Shown one piece after another: positions 8,618-18,010 of a stretch of 64,000 nt of DNA. Made by a program: the position numbers and the translations under genes. Source of the stretch: Peribacillus asahii. Lineage in GTDB: Bacteria > Bacillota > Bacilli > Bacillales > DSM-1321. Below the pieces are notes generated by a model. The model ran no database searches and had not been told where the DNA came from. It saw only the letters and a program-made list of their open reading frames with translations. Where the stretch lies: assembly GCF_004006295.1 (NCBI RefSeq), contig NZ_CP026095.1, forward strand, positions 2,280,001 through 2,344,000, given 5' to 3'. How positions within the stretch are numbered: the stretch's first letter is position 1; every line of letters starts with the position of its first letter.

Positions 8618-9442
8618 TCAACGTTGCCGCTCCCACTCTTGATTAAGTCGTTCCAATGCTTCAGGCCCTGTATCATCAGCTAAACGATAGGCTCCGTAAT
8701 GCATAGGGATAAAAAAGTCTCCTGACAATTCAAAAAACGCTCGTACCGCATCTTCTGGAGTAATATGAGAATCACTCATAAACCATTCTGGTTCATAGGC
8801 CCCAATTGGCATGAGGACATATTGAAGCTTAAATTTCTCAGCAATTTCTTGAAAACCACGAAAATAACCGGTATCTTCTACAAAATAAAAAGAAGTTTTC
8901 TCATTCTGTAGCACCCATCCACGCCAATGTGAGGTATTTGTATCAAATAAAGTACGTCTTGTCCAATGTTGTGCCGGAACAAAGGAAAGTGTCACTTCTC
9001 CTGCTTGAAAAGAATCCCACCAATTTGCTTCATATGTATGTTGATAGCCTCTTCTAACAAATACTTTTTTTAGCCCATGTGGTACATAAAAAGTCGGATT
9101 CCCTTTCAAACGTCGAATGGTACCAAAATCAAGATGATCATAATGGCCGTGTGAAATCACAACAACATCAATTTCAGGTAGATCCTCAAGTAATATACCA
9201 GGCTTTGTTTGTCTCTTTTGTACACCTTGTCTTTTTGCCCAAACGGGATCAGTTAAAATATTCAGGCCATTCAATTGCAGCAAAAACGTTGAATGGCCAA
9301 TCCATGTAATTGAAGGATGAGAACTATTTGCTTGTAGTTGCTTAATCTGTTTCTGCTCTGCATGTGGAATTTGCTGTAATAAGTCTTTCTTTTTCTGGCG
9401 TCTTTCCTTCTGCCATTTCCAAAGATCCTTCATTGATTTCAT
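8618..9442 (-). CDS. MBL-fold hydrolase, NAPE-PLD/UlaG-like
   Basis: 274 residues with the metal site HGHYDHLD (His98, His100, Asp102, His103) preceded by TDPVWAKR, and further ligands in PAQHWTRR, EDTGYF and MHYGAYR. This pattern belongs to the NAPE-PLD-like lactonase/phosphodiesterase branch of metallo-beta-lactamase proteins. The substrate is unknown. The chosen ATG has a weak ribosome binding site. A better-placed ATG (GAAGGT then ATGAAAAAACG, about 37 nt upstream) opens MKKRYENLDN in another frame, so a small indel may have displaced the true N-terminus. Lies 38 nt downstream of the PadR-like gene, probably co-transcribed. Confidence 0.75.
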   Translation of the reverse strand: MKSMKDLWKWQKERRQKKKDLLQQIPHAEQKQIKQLQANSSHPSITWIGHSTFLLQLNGLNILTDPVWAKRQGVQKRQTKPGILLEDLPEIDVVVISHGHYDHLDFGTIRRLKGNPTFYVPHGLKKVFVRRGYQHTYEANWWDSFQAGEVTLSFVPAQHWTRRTLFDTNTSHWRGWVLQNEKTSFYFVEDTGYFRGFQEIAEKFKLQYVLMPIGAYEPEWFMSDSHITPEDAVRAFFELSGDFFIPMHYGAYRLADDTGPEALERLNQEWERQR

Positions 9443-9480
9443 GTTTGTTATCTAGATTCTCATAACGTTTTTTCATACCT

Positions 9481-10230
9481 TCATTCCTTTTCTAAAAACG
9501 AGAGAACACTCGCTAAATATTTTTGTACTTCTTGAACATGATGAGCGGCAGAATCTGCAATCTGTTTATAATGGTATTGCCCTTCGTCTGTAATACGTAA
9601 ATAACGCTTCGTTCGCTTCTCACTTTCCCAGCGTCCAACAAGCAGCCCCATTTCCTCCATTTCATGAGACAGATCATACAGATACCCATTGCTTGCAATC
9701 CAACCAAATTTATGTTTGAGCAAATCCGCAATCTCTCCCATATAAATCGGTTTTTTTGAAAATAAAGTTTTCAGCGTCACATAACGAACTAAGTCTTTTA
9801 CAGAAACAATTTTTGAAATATATGACCTATATTCTTCGGGAAGATCATGTGTAACTGCTGGATTAGGCCCTGATCCTGTTAAATCATATACAAACCGATC
9901 AATCACCAATTTGACTTCTGTAAAACGAGCAGAGAAATTATTTTGATACCATGCGAATAATTCTTTCCCTTTATCCGTAATTTGATAATAATTCCTTCTT
10001 TTTTCCGTGTATAATGAAAGATGATCGGATCCAACAAGTTGTTTGGCGATTTTACATAAATAGTCATAACTATGTACTTTTCCTGTAAAAGAGCTCTTTA
10101 ATTCACCATGAATCGCCCGTGGATAATTTCTTTTTTTCGACAAAGAATGAAGTAAAAATAACGTTAAAAATTCTCTTTGACTCAATCCAATCGACTCAAC
10201 AGAAGCAGTTAGCTTTTCTCCCTTCTCCAT
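9481..10230 (-). CDS. Tandem winged-helix transcriptional regulator, PadR-like
   Basis: 249 residues made of two similar winged-helix units: residues about 15-90 (FLTLFLLHSLSKKRNYPRAIHGEL ... YYQITDKGKELF) and about 145-230 (LKTLFSKKPIYMGEIADLL ... RYLRITDEGQYHY). Both halves have the PadR-style recognition helix and wing ending in Y-x-(L/Q)IT-D-x-G. Likely a cytoplasmic DNA-binding regulator; ligand and targets are unknown, and the downstream MBL hydrolase is the obvious candidate. GGAGGGG lies 5 nt before the ATG. Confidence 0.75.
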   Translation of the reverse strand: MEKGEKLTASVESIGLSQREFLTLFLLHSLSKKRNYPRAIHGELKSSFTGKVHSYDYLCKIAKQLVGSDHLSLYTEKRRNYYQITDKGKELFAWYQNNFSARFTEVKLVIDRFVYDLTGSGPNPAVTHDLPEEYRSYISKIVSVKDLVRYVTLKTLFSKKPIYMGEIADLLKHKFGWIASNGYLYDLSHEMEEMGLLVGRWESEKRTKRYLRITDEGQYHYKQIADSAAHHVQEVQKYLASVLSFLEKE

Positions 10231-10469
10231 CCATACCCCTCCATAACATTTCTATCAGAAAACTCGCTAGAATATTTTTTTCTTAGTCTTAATTCCATTA
10301 TCCTGTGTTGGAACAAAATAGTAAAGTATTTAGGTTAGTTCATGACAGGAACACTAGTTCTTGTTTTTTTATAGACAAAGCCTCACTAACTTCTATATAA
10401 TAGAATGGAAATAAACGTTATGGTTGGATGACCTTAGGTAACGTTGTGCTTTAATAAAGGAGTGATTAC

Positions 10470-10880
10470 ATGAAACAACAAGCAACCCCCTATTTAATAT
10501 TTAACGGAAATGCGAGACAAGCGTTAGAATTATACAAAGAAGTATTTCAAGGTGAAGTTGTTGAATTACAAACTTACGGTGAAGCGGATTTCCCAACTCC
10601 TCCAGAAGCTGATGATCTCATCATTCATGCGAAATTTAGAAAAGATTCTTTATTTCTTATGATTTCTGATGTGTCCCCTAACCAACCTTATGAGACTGGC
10701 AATAACATTTCACTTGTTCTTGAATTAGAAAGCAAAGAAGAAATTCAACACATTTACACTCAATTAAGTCAAAAAGGTTCTATTCTAATGGAATTACAAG
10801 ACACTTTCTGGGGTGCTAAATATGCAAAAGTTCAAGATCCATTCGGTGTAATTTGGGATTTGAATTATACAAAAGCGTAA
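10470..10880 (+). CDS. VOC-fold protein, PhnB/YjdN type
   Basis: 136 residues. The N-terminus YLIFNGNARQALELYKEVF and C-terminus AKVQDPFGVIWDLNY are diagnostic for the PhnB-like branch of vicinal-oxygen-chelate proteins, related to glyoxalase and bleomycin-resistance proteins. Members are dimeric; most have no proven substrate. AAAGGAG precedes the ATG and a terminator follows the gene immediately, so it is monocistronic. Confidence 0.85.
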   Translation: MKQQATPYLIFNGNARQALELYKEVFQGEVVELQTYGEADFPTPPEADDLIIHAKFRKDSLFLMISDVSPNQPYETGNNISLVLELESKEEIQHIYTQLSQKGSILMELQDTFWGAKYAKVQDPFGVIWDLNYTKA

Positions 10881-11190
10881 CTGACAGACTCCCGCTCTTT
10901 CACAATTTGTGAGGGAGTTTTTTGGTGTAGCCTTGAAATGAAGTAATAAAGAGATTTACATAGTGTCACATCACGATGCTTTAATGATTCTCCTTTAAAA
11001 CGCAACCAAATCTCATCGTCAGCCATAACACCATGTGTTTTACGGACAATTGCCCACCGATTATAGCTATTTAAACCAAGGGAAGCTAGTAATTGATTTG
11101 CATTAACTCTTGTTTCAGGGAATACACGCCACTTTAACCATCTTTCCAACTCATCTTTTGTAATGTATCCCTCTAGATTAGGTGAAAATT
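10865..11190 (-). pseudogene. Remnant with HipA-system-like domain
   Basis: The frame (from about NLEGYITKDELERWLKWRVFPETRVN to DDEIWLRFKG) matches the pattern W-(L)-x-R-x-(F/I)PxxR-x-N-x-LL-x-LGL-x-SYN, with T-x-G and D-x-(I/Y)W-(L)-F, found in Firmicute HipA/CtkA-like kinase loci. It has no intact start and overlaps the VOC terminator. It is probably the distal piece of the broken kinase locus upstream. Confidence 0.4.
10888..10923 (+). terminator. Terminator of the VOC gene
   Basis: ACTCCC (10888-10893) pairs with GGGAGT (10913-10918) followed by six T. The loop contains a second short pairing, TTCACAA/TTGTGA. Confidence 0.75.
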
Positions 11191-11697
11191 GCTTATTAAA
11201 TCCTTTGATATAATTGATTACGTAATTGAAAGAGTAGCTCTACCTAAATCGTACGGGGCTTTGTCTAACTTTTCAAGCAACAACGAACGCTTGATGAAAG
11301 GTTCTCCTTCATATAAGTCTAATTGTTTTTTAATGAAGAGCTAAAAGGTTTTGATTTCACTTGTCTTGTTAAAATATCTATAGGTTTGCTGAGTGGATAA
11401 TCCCTTACATCCGGTAATAAGCTTAAACCATGATCCAAAATCGGAGCTAGCTGCCAAGATTCTGTTTGGGGATTAAATAAAAACAGAATATTATTTGTAT
11501 GACGATCTTCATTCAGAATGAATACATCAAATGCTAGCATTTGTGCAACTTCATGTGTAACATCTAATCCTGTGAAGTGGAATACTTTCTCCATAATCAA
11601 ATGAAATTTATCCTCTGTGGAGTAGCGGGTGTTGTTTAAAATATCATCAGTTGCTTCAAAGTTCGCTTCAAATAAGCGTTCTAGTGTTACCTCTTGT
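11191..11697 (-). pseudogene. HipA-like Ser/Thr kinase, broken
   Basis: On the minus strand the frame enters from the IS6 remnant junction (LERLFEANFEATDDIL) and runs through AFDVFILNEDRHTNNILFLF. There NEDRHTNN is the catalytic loop and LAPILDHGLSL the DFG-equivalent metal-binding segment of HipA-like kinases. A frameshift near 11320 separates it from LDLYEGEPFIKRSLLLEKLD, and a stop follows. The 5' part is replaced by the IS6 fragment at 11698. Nonfunctional as a kinase. Confidence 0.55.
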
Positions 11698-11953
11698 AAA
11701 GGACCACGAAAATCGTATTAAAAAGAGAGTTCGTTCGATGTTAGGATTGAAACCTTTTCGTACAGCCCAATCTATCCTTAAGGGAATAGAAGCGATGCAT
11801 ATCATTAAAAAAGGACAACTTGCTTTACAGGACAAGTCTGTCCAAAATCGAGTGAAGTTCATTCATCAACTATTTGGAATCGCTGCATAAGAACAGATTC
11901 CATTAGGAATCTATATACCTCTTTCAAATAAATGCAGTCTTTGCACCAGAACC
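11698..11953 (+). mobile_element. IS6-family (IS240-like) 3' remnant
   Basis: Encodes the last about 60 residues of an IS6 transposase (RIKKRVRSMLGLK ... HQLFGIAA, stop at 11890) and ends with the terminal repeat TTTGCACCAGAACC at 11940-11953. The 5' part, including the first catalytic Asp residues, is missing. Its junction truncates the HipA-like gene. Confidence 0.75.
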
Positions 11954-12038
11954 CTTAAATCGTTATCAGTAAATCTATTATTTTTTATCATAATTATTTT
12001 TTTATTGATAAATTAGGAACGCTAGTTAATAAAAAAGT

Positions 12039-12054
12039 TCAGTCCTTTGACTGA
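12039..12054 (-). terminator. Terminator of the flavoprotein gene
   Basis: On the minus strand GCTCAGTC, four bases, GACTGAAC, then six T. Lies 20 nt after the stop codon. Confidence 0.75.
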
Positions 12055-12073
12055 GCCTAAATGACTTTCCAAT

Positions 12074-13405
12074 TTATTTTATTCTTCTTGCGGCTTGTTG
12101 GAGCGGATCCCAGACTCCATTATATGGAGGTGAATATGCTAAGTCTAAATCTAGCAATTGCTCAGCTGTCATAGAATGAAATAAAGCCGTTGCAAGTACA
12201 TCGATTCTCTTATCTATCCCCTTTTCTCCAATAATTTGTCCCCCAAGAATTTTATGTGATTTATTATGTACTAATAATTTCAAGGTCATTTTTTTAGCAT
12301 TTGGATAATAGCCTGCAATATCAGATGTTTTTATCGTAACTGTTTGATAGGGAATGTTTAATAATGTTGCCTCTCTTTCTGATAATCCTGTCTTTCCAAG
12401 TGTTAAACTGAAGAATTTAATAATAGAGGTTCCTAATACACCTTTAAAAGTTTTTGGAATATTAATTATGTTTAATCCTGCAATTTGACCTTGCTTATTT
12501 GCATGTGTTCCTAATGGAATATGATCATCCTTTTCTTTGATTCGATGGTATTGTGTTGCACAATCGCCTGCTGCATATACATCTTCAATATTTGTTTGCA
12601 TATATGCATTTACTTGGATTGCACCATTTACACTTGTAATGATTCCAGTCTTATCTAAAAAAGAAGTATTTGGCCGTACACCAACAGCAACTAGAACAAG
12701 ATCAGTCTCAATCTCCCCTTTATCAGTCTTTATAAATTCAACTTTATCTTCGCCAAGAAAAGCTTCTACAGATTCACTCATTCTAAGATCAATGTTTTGC
12801 TTCTTTGCTTCTTCATGGATAAGCTCTGCCATTTCTTCATCAAAAATTTTTGCTAATTGTTCATTTCGTTCAATGATTGTTACCTTCTTACCCAATTCCG
12901 CAAAACTCTCAGCCATTTCAAGCCCAATATATCCGCCGCCAATTACCGTGACATTTTTAACATCCCTTTCAAGGGATTCTATGATTCGCTTTGCATCTGG
13001 AATCGTCTTTAAAGTGAATATACCCGAAAGATGAGCACCTTCCCACTCAGGTATAACCGGGCTTACGCCAGTAGCTATAAGGAGACGGTCATATGACAAA
13101 TAAAACTTCTCTTCATTTGCATGGTTTATCCCATACACTTGTTTATTTTTTGTATCAACTTGGCAAACCTCATGTAAGATTCGTGCATCAATTCCGTATT
13201 TTTCTTTAAATTCAGTCTGTGTCCGAGCTATTAATTTATCTGTTGAATCAATTTTATTGCTAATCACATAAGGGAGCCCACATTGGCCATATGAGTATAC
13301 TTCTCCCATTTCAAGAACAGTAATCTGGTGATCTGAGCTATTCCTTACAATTTGCATGGCAGCACTCATACCTGCTGCATCTCCGCCAATAATTATTATC
13401 TTCAT
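12074..13405 (-). CDS. CoA-disulfide reductase-like FAD/NAD(P)H oxidoreductase
   Basis: 443 residues with a Rossmann FAD site [13 protein letters not shown] (4-16), an active-site Cys42 in SYGQCGLPY, an NAD(P) site [17 protein letters not shown] (about 155-170), the FAD-binding [10 protein letters not shown], and a C-terminal dimerisation domain with [23 protein letters not shown]. This matches single-Cys CoA-disulfide reductases and NADH oxidases of the same family, which reduce CoA disulfides or persulfides. There is no fused rhodanese domain. GGAGGG upstream of ATG; monocistronic. Confidence 0.85.
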   Translation of the reverse strand: MKIIIIGGDAAGMSAAMQIVRNSSDHQITVLEMGEVYSYGQCGLPYVISNKIDSTDKLIARTQTEFKEKYGIDARILHEVCQVDTKNKQVYGINHANEEKFYLSYDRLLIATGVSPVIPEWEGAHLSGIFTLKTIPDAKRIIESLERDVKNVTVIGGGYIGLEMAESFAELGKKVTIIERNEQLAKIFDEEMAELIHEEAKKQNIDLRMSESVEAFLGEDKVEFIKTDKGEIETDLVLVAVGVRPNTSFLDKTGIITSVNGAIQVNAYMQTNIEDVYAAGDCATQYHRIKEKDDHIPLGTHANKQGQIAGLNIINIPKTFKGVLGTSIIKFFSLTLGKTGLSEREATLLNIPYQTVTIKTSDIAGYYPNAKKMTLKLLVHNKSHKILGGQIIGEKGIDKRIDVLATALFHSMTAEQLLDLDLAYSPPYNGVWDPLQQAARRIK

Positions 13406-13510
13406 CTACAATCCCTCCACCTGCTTATTTTCCCTTTACAGTTTGTTTTTTAAACGTAAAAGGCGCTCAACTTGAAACTAAAGTCAGTTTTTACACCTGA
13501 CACAAAGAAG

Positions 13511-13737
13511 GATTCTGGTGCAAAAATGGTTTCAAAAAAACATAGGACATGAATTTCCTGCTAACTTACGGATTATGATGCGATGCCAAATAGTTTATCA
13601 ATGAATTCTTTTCGATTTTGGGCAGACTTCACCCCTTGGTGAACTTGCCCTTTTTTCATCATATGCATGGCTTCAATGCCACGTACTATTGAAATAGCAG
13701 TTTCATACGTTTTGAATCCCAGCATGGAGCGGACTCG
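13511..13737 (-). mobile_element. IS6-family 3' remnant
   Basis: Begins with the terminal repeat ATTCTGGTGCAAA and, read on the minus strand, codes for the transposase C-terminus down to the RSMLG region. It is nearly identical to the matching part of the copy at 29461. Homology stops near 13737 and the rest of the element is gone. Confidence 0.75.
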
Positions 13738-13879
13738 AGAGGGTCCATATAAGCGTATTCGAGGTGATCATTTTTTAATATTAATACTCTAAACACGCAG
13801 AACACCGTTCATAAATGGAACAGTGTTCAAAAAAGTAGTTATTTAATTTTCTTCATCCTATACTCAATTTTCCAAAAAT

Positions 13880-13944
13880 AAATAACAATAAAGTCGTTTT
13901 AAACCTGCGTATTCTTCCGCAATCGGCCCGATTGTTGAAGATCA
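13880..13944. repeat. GCGCCCGATTGTTGAA-family repeat
   Basis: Contains AACAATAAAGTCGTTTTAAA at 13884-13903 and CGGCCCGATTGTTGAAGATCA at 13924-13944, both motifs that recur elsewhere in the window (20-base limit kept: CGGCCCGATTGTTGAAG). Lies just downstream of the RNase J-like gene. Confidence 0.6.
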
Positions 13945-13975
13945 ATTAATTCATTTTTTTAAAACTTCCCCCCTA

Positions 13976-15646
13976 TTAAATTTCAATAAGTATAGGAACA
14001 ATCATTGGCTTTTTCTTAGTATGTGTATATACATATTGTCGTATTGATTTTTTTATTTGTTTTTTCATTACATTCCATTGGTTTCTATTTGCTTCTTGTA
14101 GCTCGTTAACAATTTCTGTAGTAAGTCGATTAACGTCTCGGCGGAATTCCGAGAAATCTCTATCCATAAATCCACGAGAAATGGTATCGGGTTCAGAAAG
14201 CAGTTTTCTTTCCGCTTTGCTCATAGTTAAAACAATCATGAGCATTCCATCCTCTGAAAGCTGTTTGCGGTCTCGTAACACAAATTCCCCAACATTACCG
14301 ACATCCCCCCCGTCTACGTAGGTATTCCCAACCGGTATTTTCCGGGTCTGACGGGCAATGGTATGTTCAATATCGACGACATCGCCATTATTGATGATAA
14401 ACGTGTTTCCTTGCTCTACTCCAACGGATTCAGCTAACAAACGGTGATGGTGTAACATTCTAAATTCACCGTGAATGGGAATAAAATATTTTGGTTTCAT
14501 TAATGTAAGCATTAGTTTTAAATCTTCTTGATAACCATGGCCGGAAACATGCATTCCGGATGTACTTCCTAATCCATAAATCACTTTGGCTCCAAGTGCA
14601 AATAAGTTGTCTACGATACTCGTGACATTTCGTTCATTCCCGGGTATTGGACCTGCTGCAAAGATAACCGTATCTTCAGGTAAAATGTCGACACCGCGAA
14701 AGTTTCCAGTGGACAGGCGGGCAAGAGCAGCCAATGGTTCTCCTTGACTCCCGGTGCATAAAATAGCCACCTTTTCAGGAGCCATTTCATTGATTTCATG
14801 TGGGTCAATTAACATTCCATCAGGAACTGTTAAATAACCATGTTCCATAGCAACCGCTACGACCTTAACCATACTTCGTCCAAGCAACGCAAGTTTTCGA
14901 TTTGTTTTTTGCGCTGCATTCACGACTTGCTGAACGCGACTAATATTTGAAGCAAAGGTAGAAAGAATAACTTTGCGTTCGGCTTTCATGAAAGTTGCTT
15001 CCACATGTTCACCTACCATTTGTTCCGATGGGGTCAAACCAGGACGTTCTGCATTGGTACTCTCAGACAATAGAAGCAAGACCCCTTCTTTGCCGATTTC
15101 AGCCATTTTATGAATATCCGAATGCTCATTATTCGCAGGTGTTAAATCGAACTTGAAGTCCCCCGTATGTACAATATTACCCTCTGGTGTGTGAAAGACC
15201 ATTCCCAAGCAATCAGGAATACTATGGGTTACTTTGAAAAAGCTCACACTCATTTCTCCGATTTTTAAGTTTGAGTTTGAGTTGATTTCAACAAGTTCAC
15301 TTTCTCTTAGAAGTTTATGTTCTTTTAATTTGATTTCAATTAATCCTAGTGTGAAGCGTGTGGCATAAACGGGTACATTCAATTTTTTTAAGAAGAACGG
15401 GATCCCCCCGATATGATCTTCATGTCCATGTGTGACAATTAAAGCCCTGACTTTATCTTTATTTTCTACTAAGTAAGCTATATCAGGGATAATCAAATCA
15501 ATTCCTAATAAACTTTCATCTGGAAACTTATTACCACAGTCGATAATCACGATATCGTTTGAATATTCGATTGCATACATATTTTTCCCGATTTCATTCA
15601 AGCCGCCTAAGGCGAAGATAGATAATGCATTCTCTTTTGTACTCAA
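13976..15646 (-). CDS. RNase J-like beta-CASP ribonuclease, divergent paralogue
   Basis: 556 residues, normal length. The N-terminal MBL domain has THGHEDHIGG (His73, His75, Asp77, His78), THSIPD, and HTGDFKFD. The beta-CASP part has STFASNISRVQQV and LGRSM; SGHGYQEDLKLML and IPIHGEFRML supply the remaining ligands. RNase J enzymes are 5'-3' exo- and endoribonucleases acting in mRNA decay and rRNA maturation. The fixed SDST motif of RnjA reads SEST here. Bacillus normally has rnjA and rnjB elsewhere; this copy, beside a small XRE gene and a recombinase, looks like an accessory paralogue. TTG start with GGGAGG. Confidence 0.85.
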   Translation of the reverse strand: MSTKENALSIFALGGLNEIGKNMYAIEYSNDIVIIDCGNKFPDESLLGIDLIIPDIAYLVENKDKVRALIVTHGHEDHIGGIPFFLKKLNVPVYATRFTLGLIEIKLKEHKLLRESELVEINSNSNLKIGEMSVSFFKVTHSIPDCLGMVFHTPEGNIVHTGDFKFDLTPANNEHSDIHKMAEIGKEGVLLLLSESTNAERPGLTPSEQMVGEHVEATFMKAERKVILSTFASNISRVQQVVNAAQKTNRKLALLGRSMVKVVAVAMEHGYLTVPDGMLIDPHEINEMAPEKVAILCTGSQGEPLAALARLSTGNFRGVDILPEDTVIFAAGPIPGNERNVTSIVDNLFALGAKVIYGLGSTSGMHVSGHGYQEDLKLMLTLMKPKYFIPIHGEFRMLHHHRLLAESVGVEQGNTFIINNGDVVDIEHTIARQTRKIPVGNTYVDGGDVGNVGEFVLRDRKQLSEDGMLMIVLTMSKAERKLLSEPDTISRGFMDRDFSEFRRDVNRLTTEIVNELQEANRNQWNVMKKQIKKSIRQYVYTHTKKKPMIVPILIEI

Positions 15647-15754
15647 ATTTATATCCTCCCACTTTAAATTTATAAAAAGATTCAGCGCAAGAAGGCTTTA
15701 CCCTGCTGACAATAATGTGACCATTGGAAACTCTTACTTTCCCTACGTTTTTAT

Positions 15755-15991
15755 TTACATACTCCAGAAATCATCATAATCAACGTTTTTTCCTGTTAAG
15801 TCACGCAAGGCCTTTATAACCTTTCGGGCATTCTGCATTGTTGGTCCATTTTCATGTTCTACCTGGCATAATCTGCTGATTGTACCCCGACTAACCCCAC
15901 TCTTTTCAACAACTTCCTGTTGCGTTAATTCGTGACGATCTAAGAACTTACCAAACTTGGAACGCCTTTTTCCTAATGAAAACCAATCCAT
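15755..15991 (-). CDS. Small XRE-family repressor
   Basis: 78 residues. The helix-turn-helix covers about 20-45 (ELTQQEVVEKSGVSRGTISRLC). AAGGAGGT lies just upstream of ATG 15991, so a longer frame beginning at 16057 is not used. Downstream is the RNase J-like gene on the same strand; upstream and divergent is the XerS remnant. Paired repeats at 16097-16143 in the shared upstream region are candidate operators. Confidence 0.8.
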   Translation of the reverse strand: MDWFSLGKRRSKFGKFLDRHELTQQEVVEKSGVSRGTISRLCQVEHENGPTMQNARKVIKALRDLTGKNVDYDDFWSM

Positions 15992-16096
15992 ACATGAACC
16001 TCCTTGGCAGATACGAAATGTTAAGATTCGCCTCTTTTCATCAAGCTTGGTCAACAATTTAATTTTTTAAACTTCACGAAAATTATAATACAAGAG

Positions 16097-16143
16097 GGTC
16101 TAGACTTTTGTTTCATTTTCCGAGAGTGTCTAGAGCTTTGTGT
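16097..16143. promoter_or_regulatory. Direct repeat GGTCTAGACTTTTGT / TGTCTAGAGCTTTGT
   Basis: Two copies of a G-T-C-T-A-G-A-(C/G)-(C/T)-TTTGT unit, start to start 31 bp, between the divergent XRE regulator and recombinase remnant. Candidates are an operator for the regulator or a recombinase core site. Confidence 0.4.
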
Positions 16144-17217
16144 CAAAAAAGAATACGTAATTGAGTACGTTCGCTCAAAGAAAAGAGCCAAATACTCCGC
16201 TTCTACCCTTCTTGGTTACGTCCATGAATATATGAAATTTTTCAATTGGTTACAACATGAAGGTATTTCGAAAGTTGAACATATTCGAGATACCCAGCTC
16301 TCTGTTTTAGAAACATTAACCAAGAAAAATGCAGAGTTTTACAAAGAATTTTTAGAAGAAGAAATCATAAGCACAGAGAAAGAAAAAGAACAAGGAATTA
16401 TAAAAAAGCGTTCTGTTGATGCTGTTGCAAGGAATATTAACGCCATTAAGTCCCTCTTCAACTATCTTACTACAGAGACTGAAAATGAAGAAACTGGTGA
16501 ATGCTACTTCTATCGCAATGTCTTTAGTAAAATTAAAGTGTTTAAAAAAGATGAAACAGCAGACGAGCAAAAAAAATAAGCTCTATTATTCTTACCAATC
16601 AAGAAATCAATGAATTTTTAGTATATCTAAAAGATAGATATGAGCATTCTCTAGAAGCACGACAAAAAGCCTCCTTCCTGCGAGATAAAGAAAGAGATAT
16701 TGCTTTAATTAGTATGATGCTTGGCAGCGGTATTCGAGTGAGTGAAATTGCCTCATTAACATTTAAAGATATTAATTTACAAAAAGAACAAATCGATATT
16801 ATTAGAAAAGGTAATAAGGCAGATACGGTAGCAGTCCTCCCTTCTGCCTTAGAGGATTTAAAAGATTATTTAGGGATTCGAGATTTAAGGTATCCTGGTT
16901 CCAAACAAACACCTTATGTTTTCGTATCGAAATATGCAGGTGCTTCAAGACCCCTCTCTGTAAGAGCAATTCAAAATTTAGTGAACAAGTATACAGGGGC
17001 CTTTAATTCACAAGAACAGTTTGATTCTGGACAATCTTTAAGCCCCCATAAATTAAGACATAGCTTTGCTACAGAATGGATTAAAAATGGCGGTAATATT
17101 ATATTGTTGCGCGATCAATTGGGACATAACTCAATTGAAACAACACAAAAGTATACGAATTTATCATCCGAAGAAAGTAAAAAAGTTATGAAGGATATTG
17201 AAAAATCTAGAGATTAA
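16142..17217 (+). pseudogene. xerS: XerS-type tyrosine recombinase, frameshifted and 5'-truncated
   Basis: The first part (VIEYVRSKKRAKYSASTLLGYVHEYMKFFNWL and ISKVEHIRDTQLSVLETL) matches the N-terminal SAM-like domain of Firmicute XerS. The frame breaks near 16575; the catalytic domain resumes before 16714 with GSGIRVSEIASL (catalytic Arg), HKLRHSFATEW (His-x-x-Arg), LGHNSIETTQKYT (His and nucleophile Tyr). All five catalytic residues are present but are separated from the DNA-binding domain by the frameshift. The first about 30 residues and a start codon are missing. XerS normally resolves chromosome dimers in streptococci; here the copy is dead. Confidence 0.7.
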
Positions 17218-17261
17218 ACAGAAGTTTTTTACACAGCAAGGTAGCTCTCCCCTTCTGTCCG

Positions 17262-17465
17262 AAAACCCGAAAAAAGTTACTAATAGATACTAAGCCTAAA
17301 ACAATTATAGAGGTTTTTGGAATGTCTGAACAACATACAGACTATCACCTACATCGTGAGTATAAGATCAACCATTTTAACAGTTTAAAGCCAAGTTATA
17401 ACTTATGGTATTGGGATGCATTTAATAAGTCTGAAAAGCCCCCATTACCTCCTAAAAATAAATGA
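17262..17465 (+). pseudogene. C-terminal fragment of a predicted nuclease-like protein
   Basis: The frame LLIDTKPKTIIEVFGMS, then REYKINHFNSLKPSYNLWYWDAF and PPLPPKNK ends at 17465. It has no start. The IEVFG / K-x-x-HF / YNLWYWD pattern resembles the tail of a Bacillus family of PD-(D/E)XK-like proteins, but I cannot name it with confidence. Its stop codon overlaps the first possible ATG of the next frame. Confidence 0.4.
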
Positions 17466-17479
17466 AAGTGGAATGGTTT

Positions 17480-17884
17480 ATGAGAAATGACGTCATTTTA
17501 CATAAGATAAGTGTAATTGAACGCTGTAAAAAACGAATTCTCGATGTGTATGGCCAAAACCCCAATAACCTAAAGGACCTTACGAAACAAGACTCAATCA
17601 TCCTTCATATTCAGAGAGCTTGTCAGGCTTGTATTGATTTAGCCATGCATATCGTGGCTCAGAAGCGGCTTGGTTTACCGAGAAATAGTCGTGATGCTTT
17701 TGATATGCTTCAATCCCATTCCGTTATTGATGAGGACATTTCCTATCGCATGAAGATGATAGTAGAGTTTAAGAATATAGCTGTAAAAGATTACGGAAAC
17801 CTTAATCTAGACACGTTGCAGCAAATCATCGAACAACATATAGATGATTTTACTGATTTCACTAAGCAGATTTTAAAATATTAA
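17480..17884 (+). CDS. HepT-like (DUF86) HEPN protein with degenerate active site
   Basis: 134 residues, all helical, aligning in pattern to HepT: MRNDVILHKI, ERCKKRILDVY, QACIDLAMHIV, and the signature region. In active HepT RNases the signature is R-x4-H-x-Y (usually FRNIAVHDY). Here it is FKNIAVKDY (Lys98, Lys103, Tyr105), so both catalytic Arg and His are Lys. No MntA-like nucleotidyltransferase antitoxin adjoins it. ATG 17480 is preferred over 17462 because it gives the standard family N-terminus. Likely catalytically inactive or decaying. Confidence 0.75.
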   Translation: MRNDVILHKISVIERCKKRILDVYGQNPNNLKDLTKQDSIILHIQRACQACIDLAMHIVAQKRLGLPRNSRDAFDMLQSHSVIDEDISYRMKMIVEFKNIAVKDYGNLNLDTLQQIIEQHIDDFTDFTKQILKY

Positions 17885-17964
17885 TAGACGTCAAGGAGCG
17901 GTGGAATTTTTATAACAGTCTTAATCTCATGAACCTTTATAAATTAAGATACCGGTTAAATCGT

Positions 17965-18010
17965 AAAAAACCCTAAAGCTAAAGTTGAAGCTACGCTTTT
18001 AGGGTTTTTT
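17965..18010. terminator. Bidirectional terminator after the HepT-like gene
   Basis: AAAAAACCCTAAAGC and GCTTTTAGGGTTTTTT pair with a one-base bulge around a 15-nt loop and end in T-runs on both strands. Confidence 0.8.

Noticed and set aside
12537..13034. 165-codon plus-strand frame
   Set aside because: Antisense to the well supported flavoprotein gene.
13796..13836. Hairpin GAACACCGTTC/GAACAGTGTTC considered as a terminator
   Set aside because: No T-run on either strand; left unassigned.
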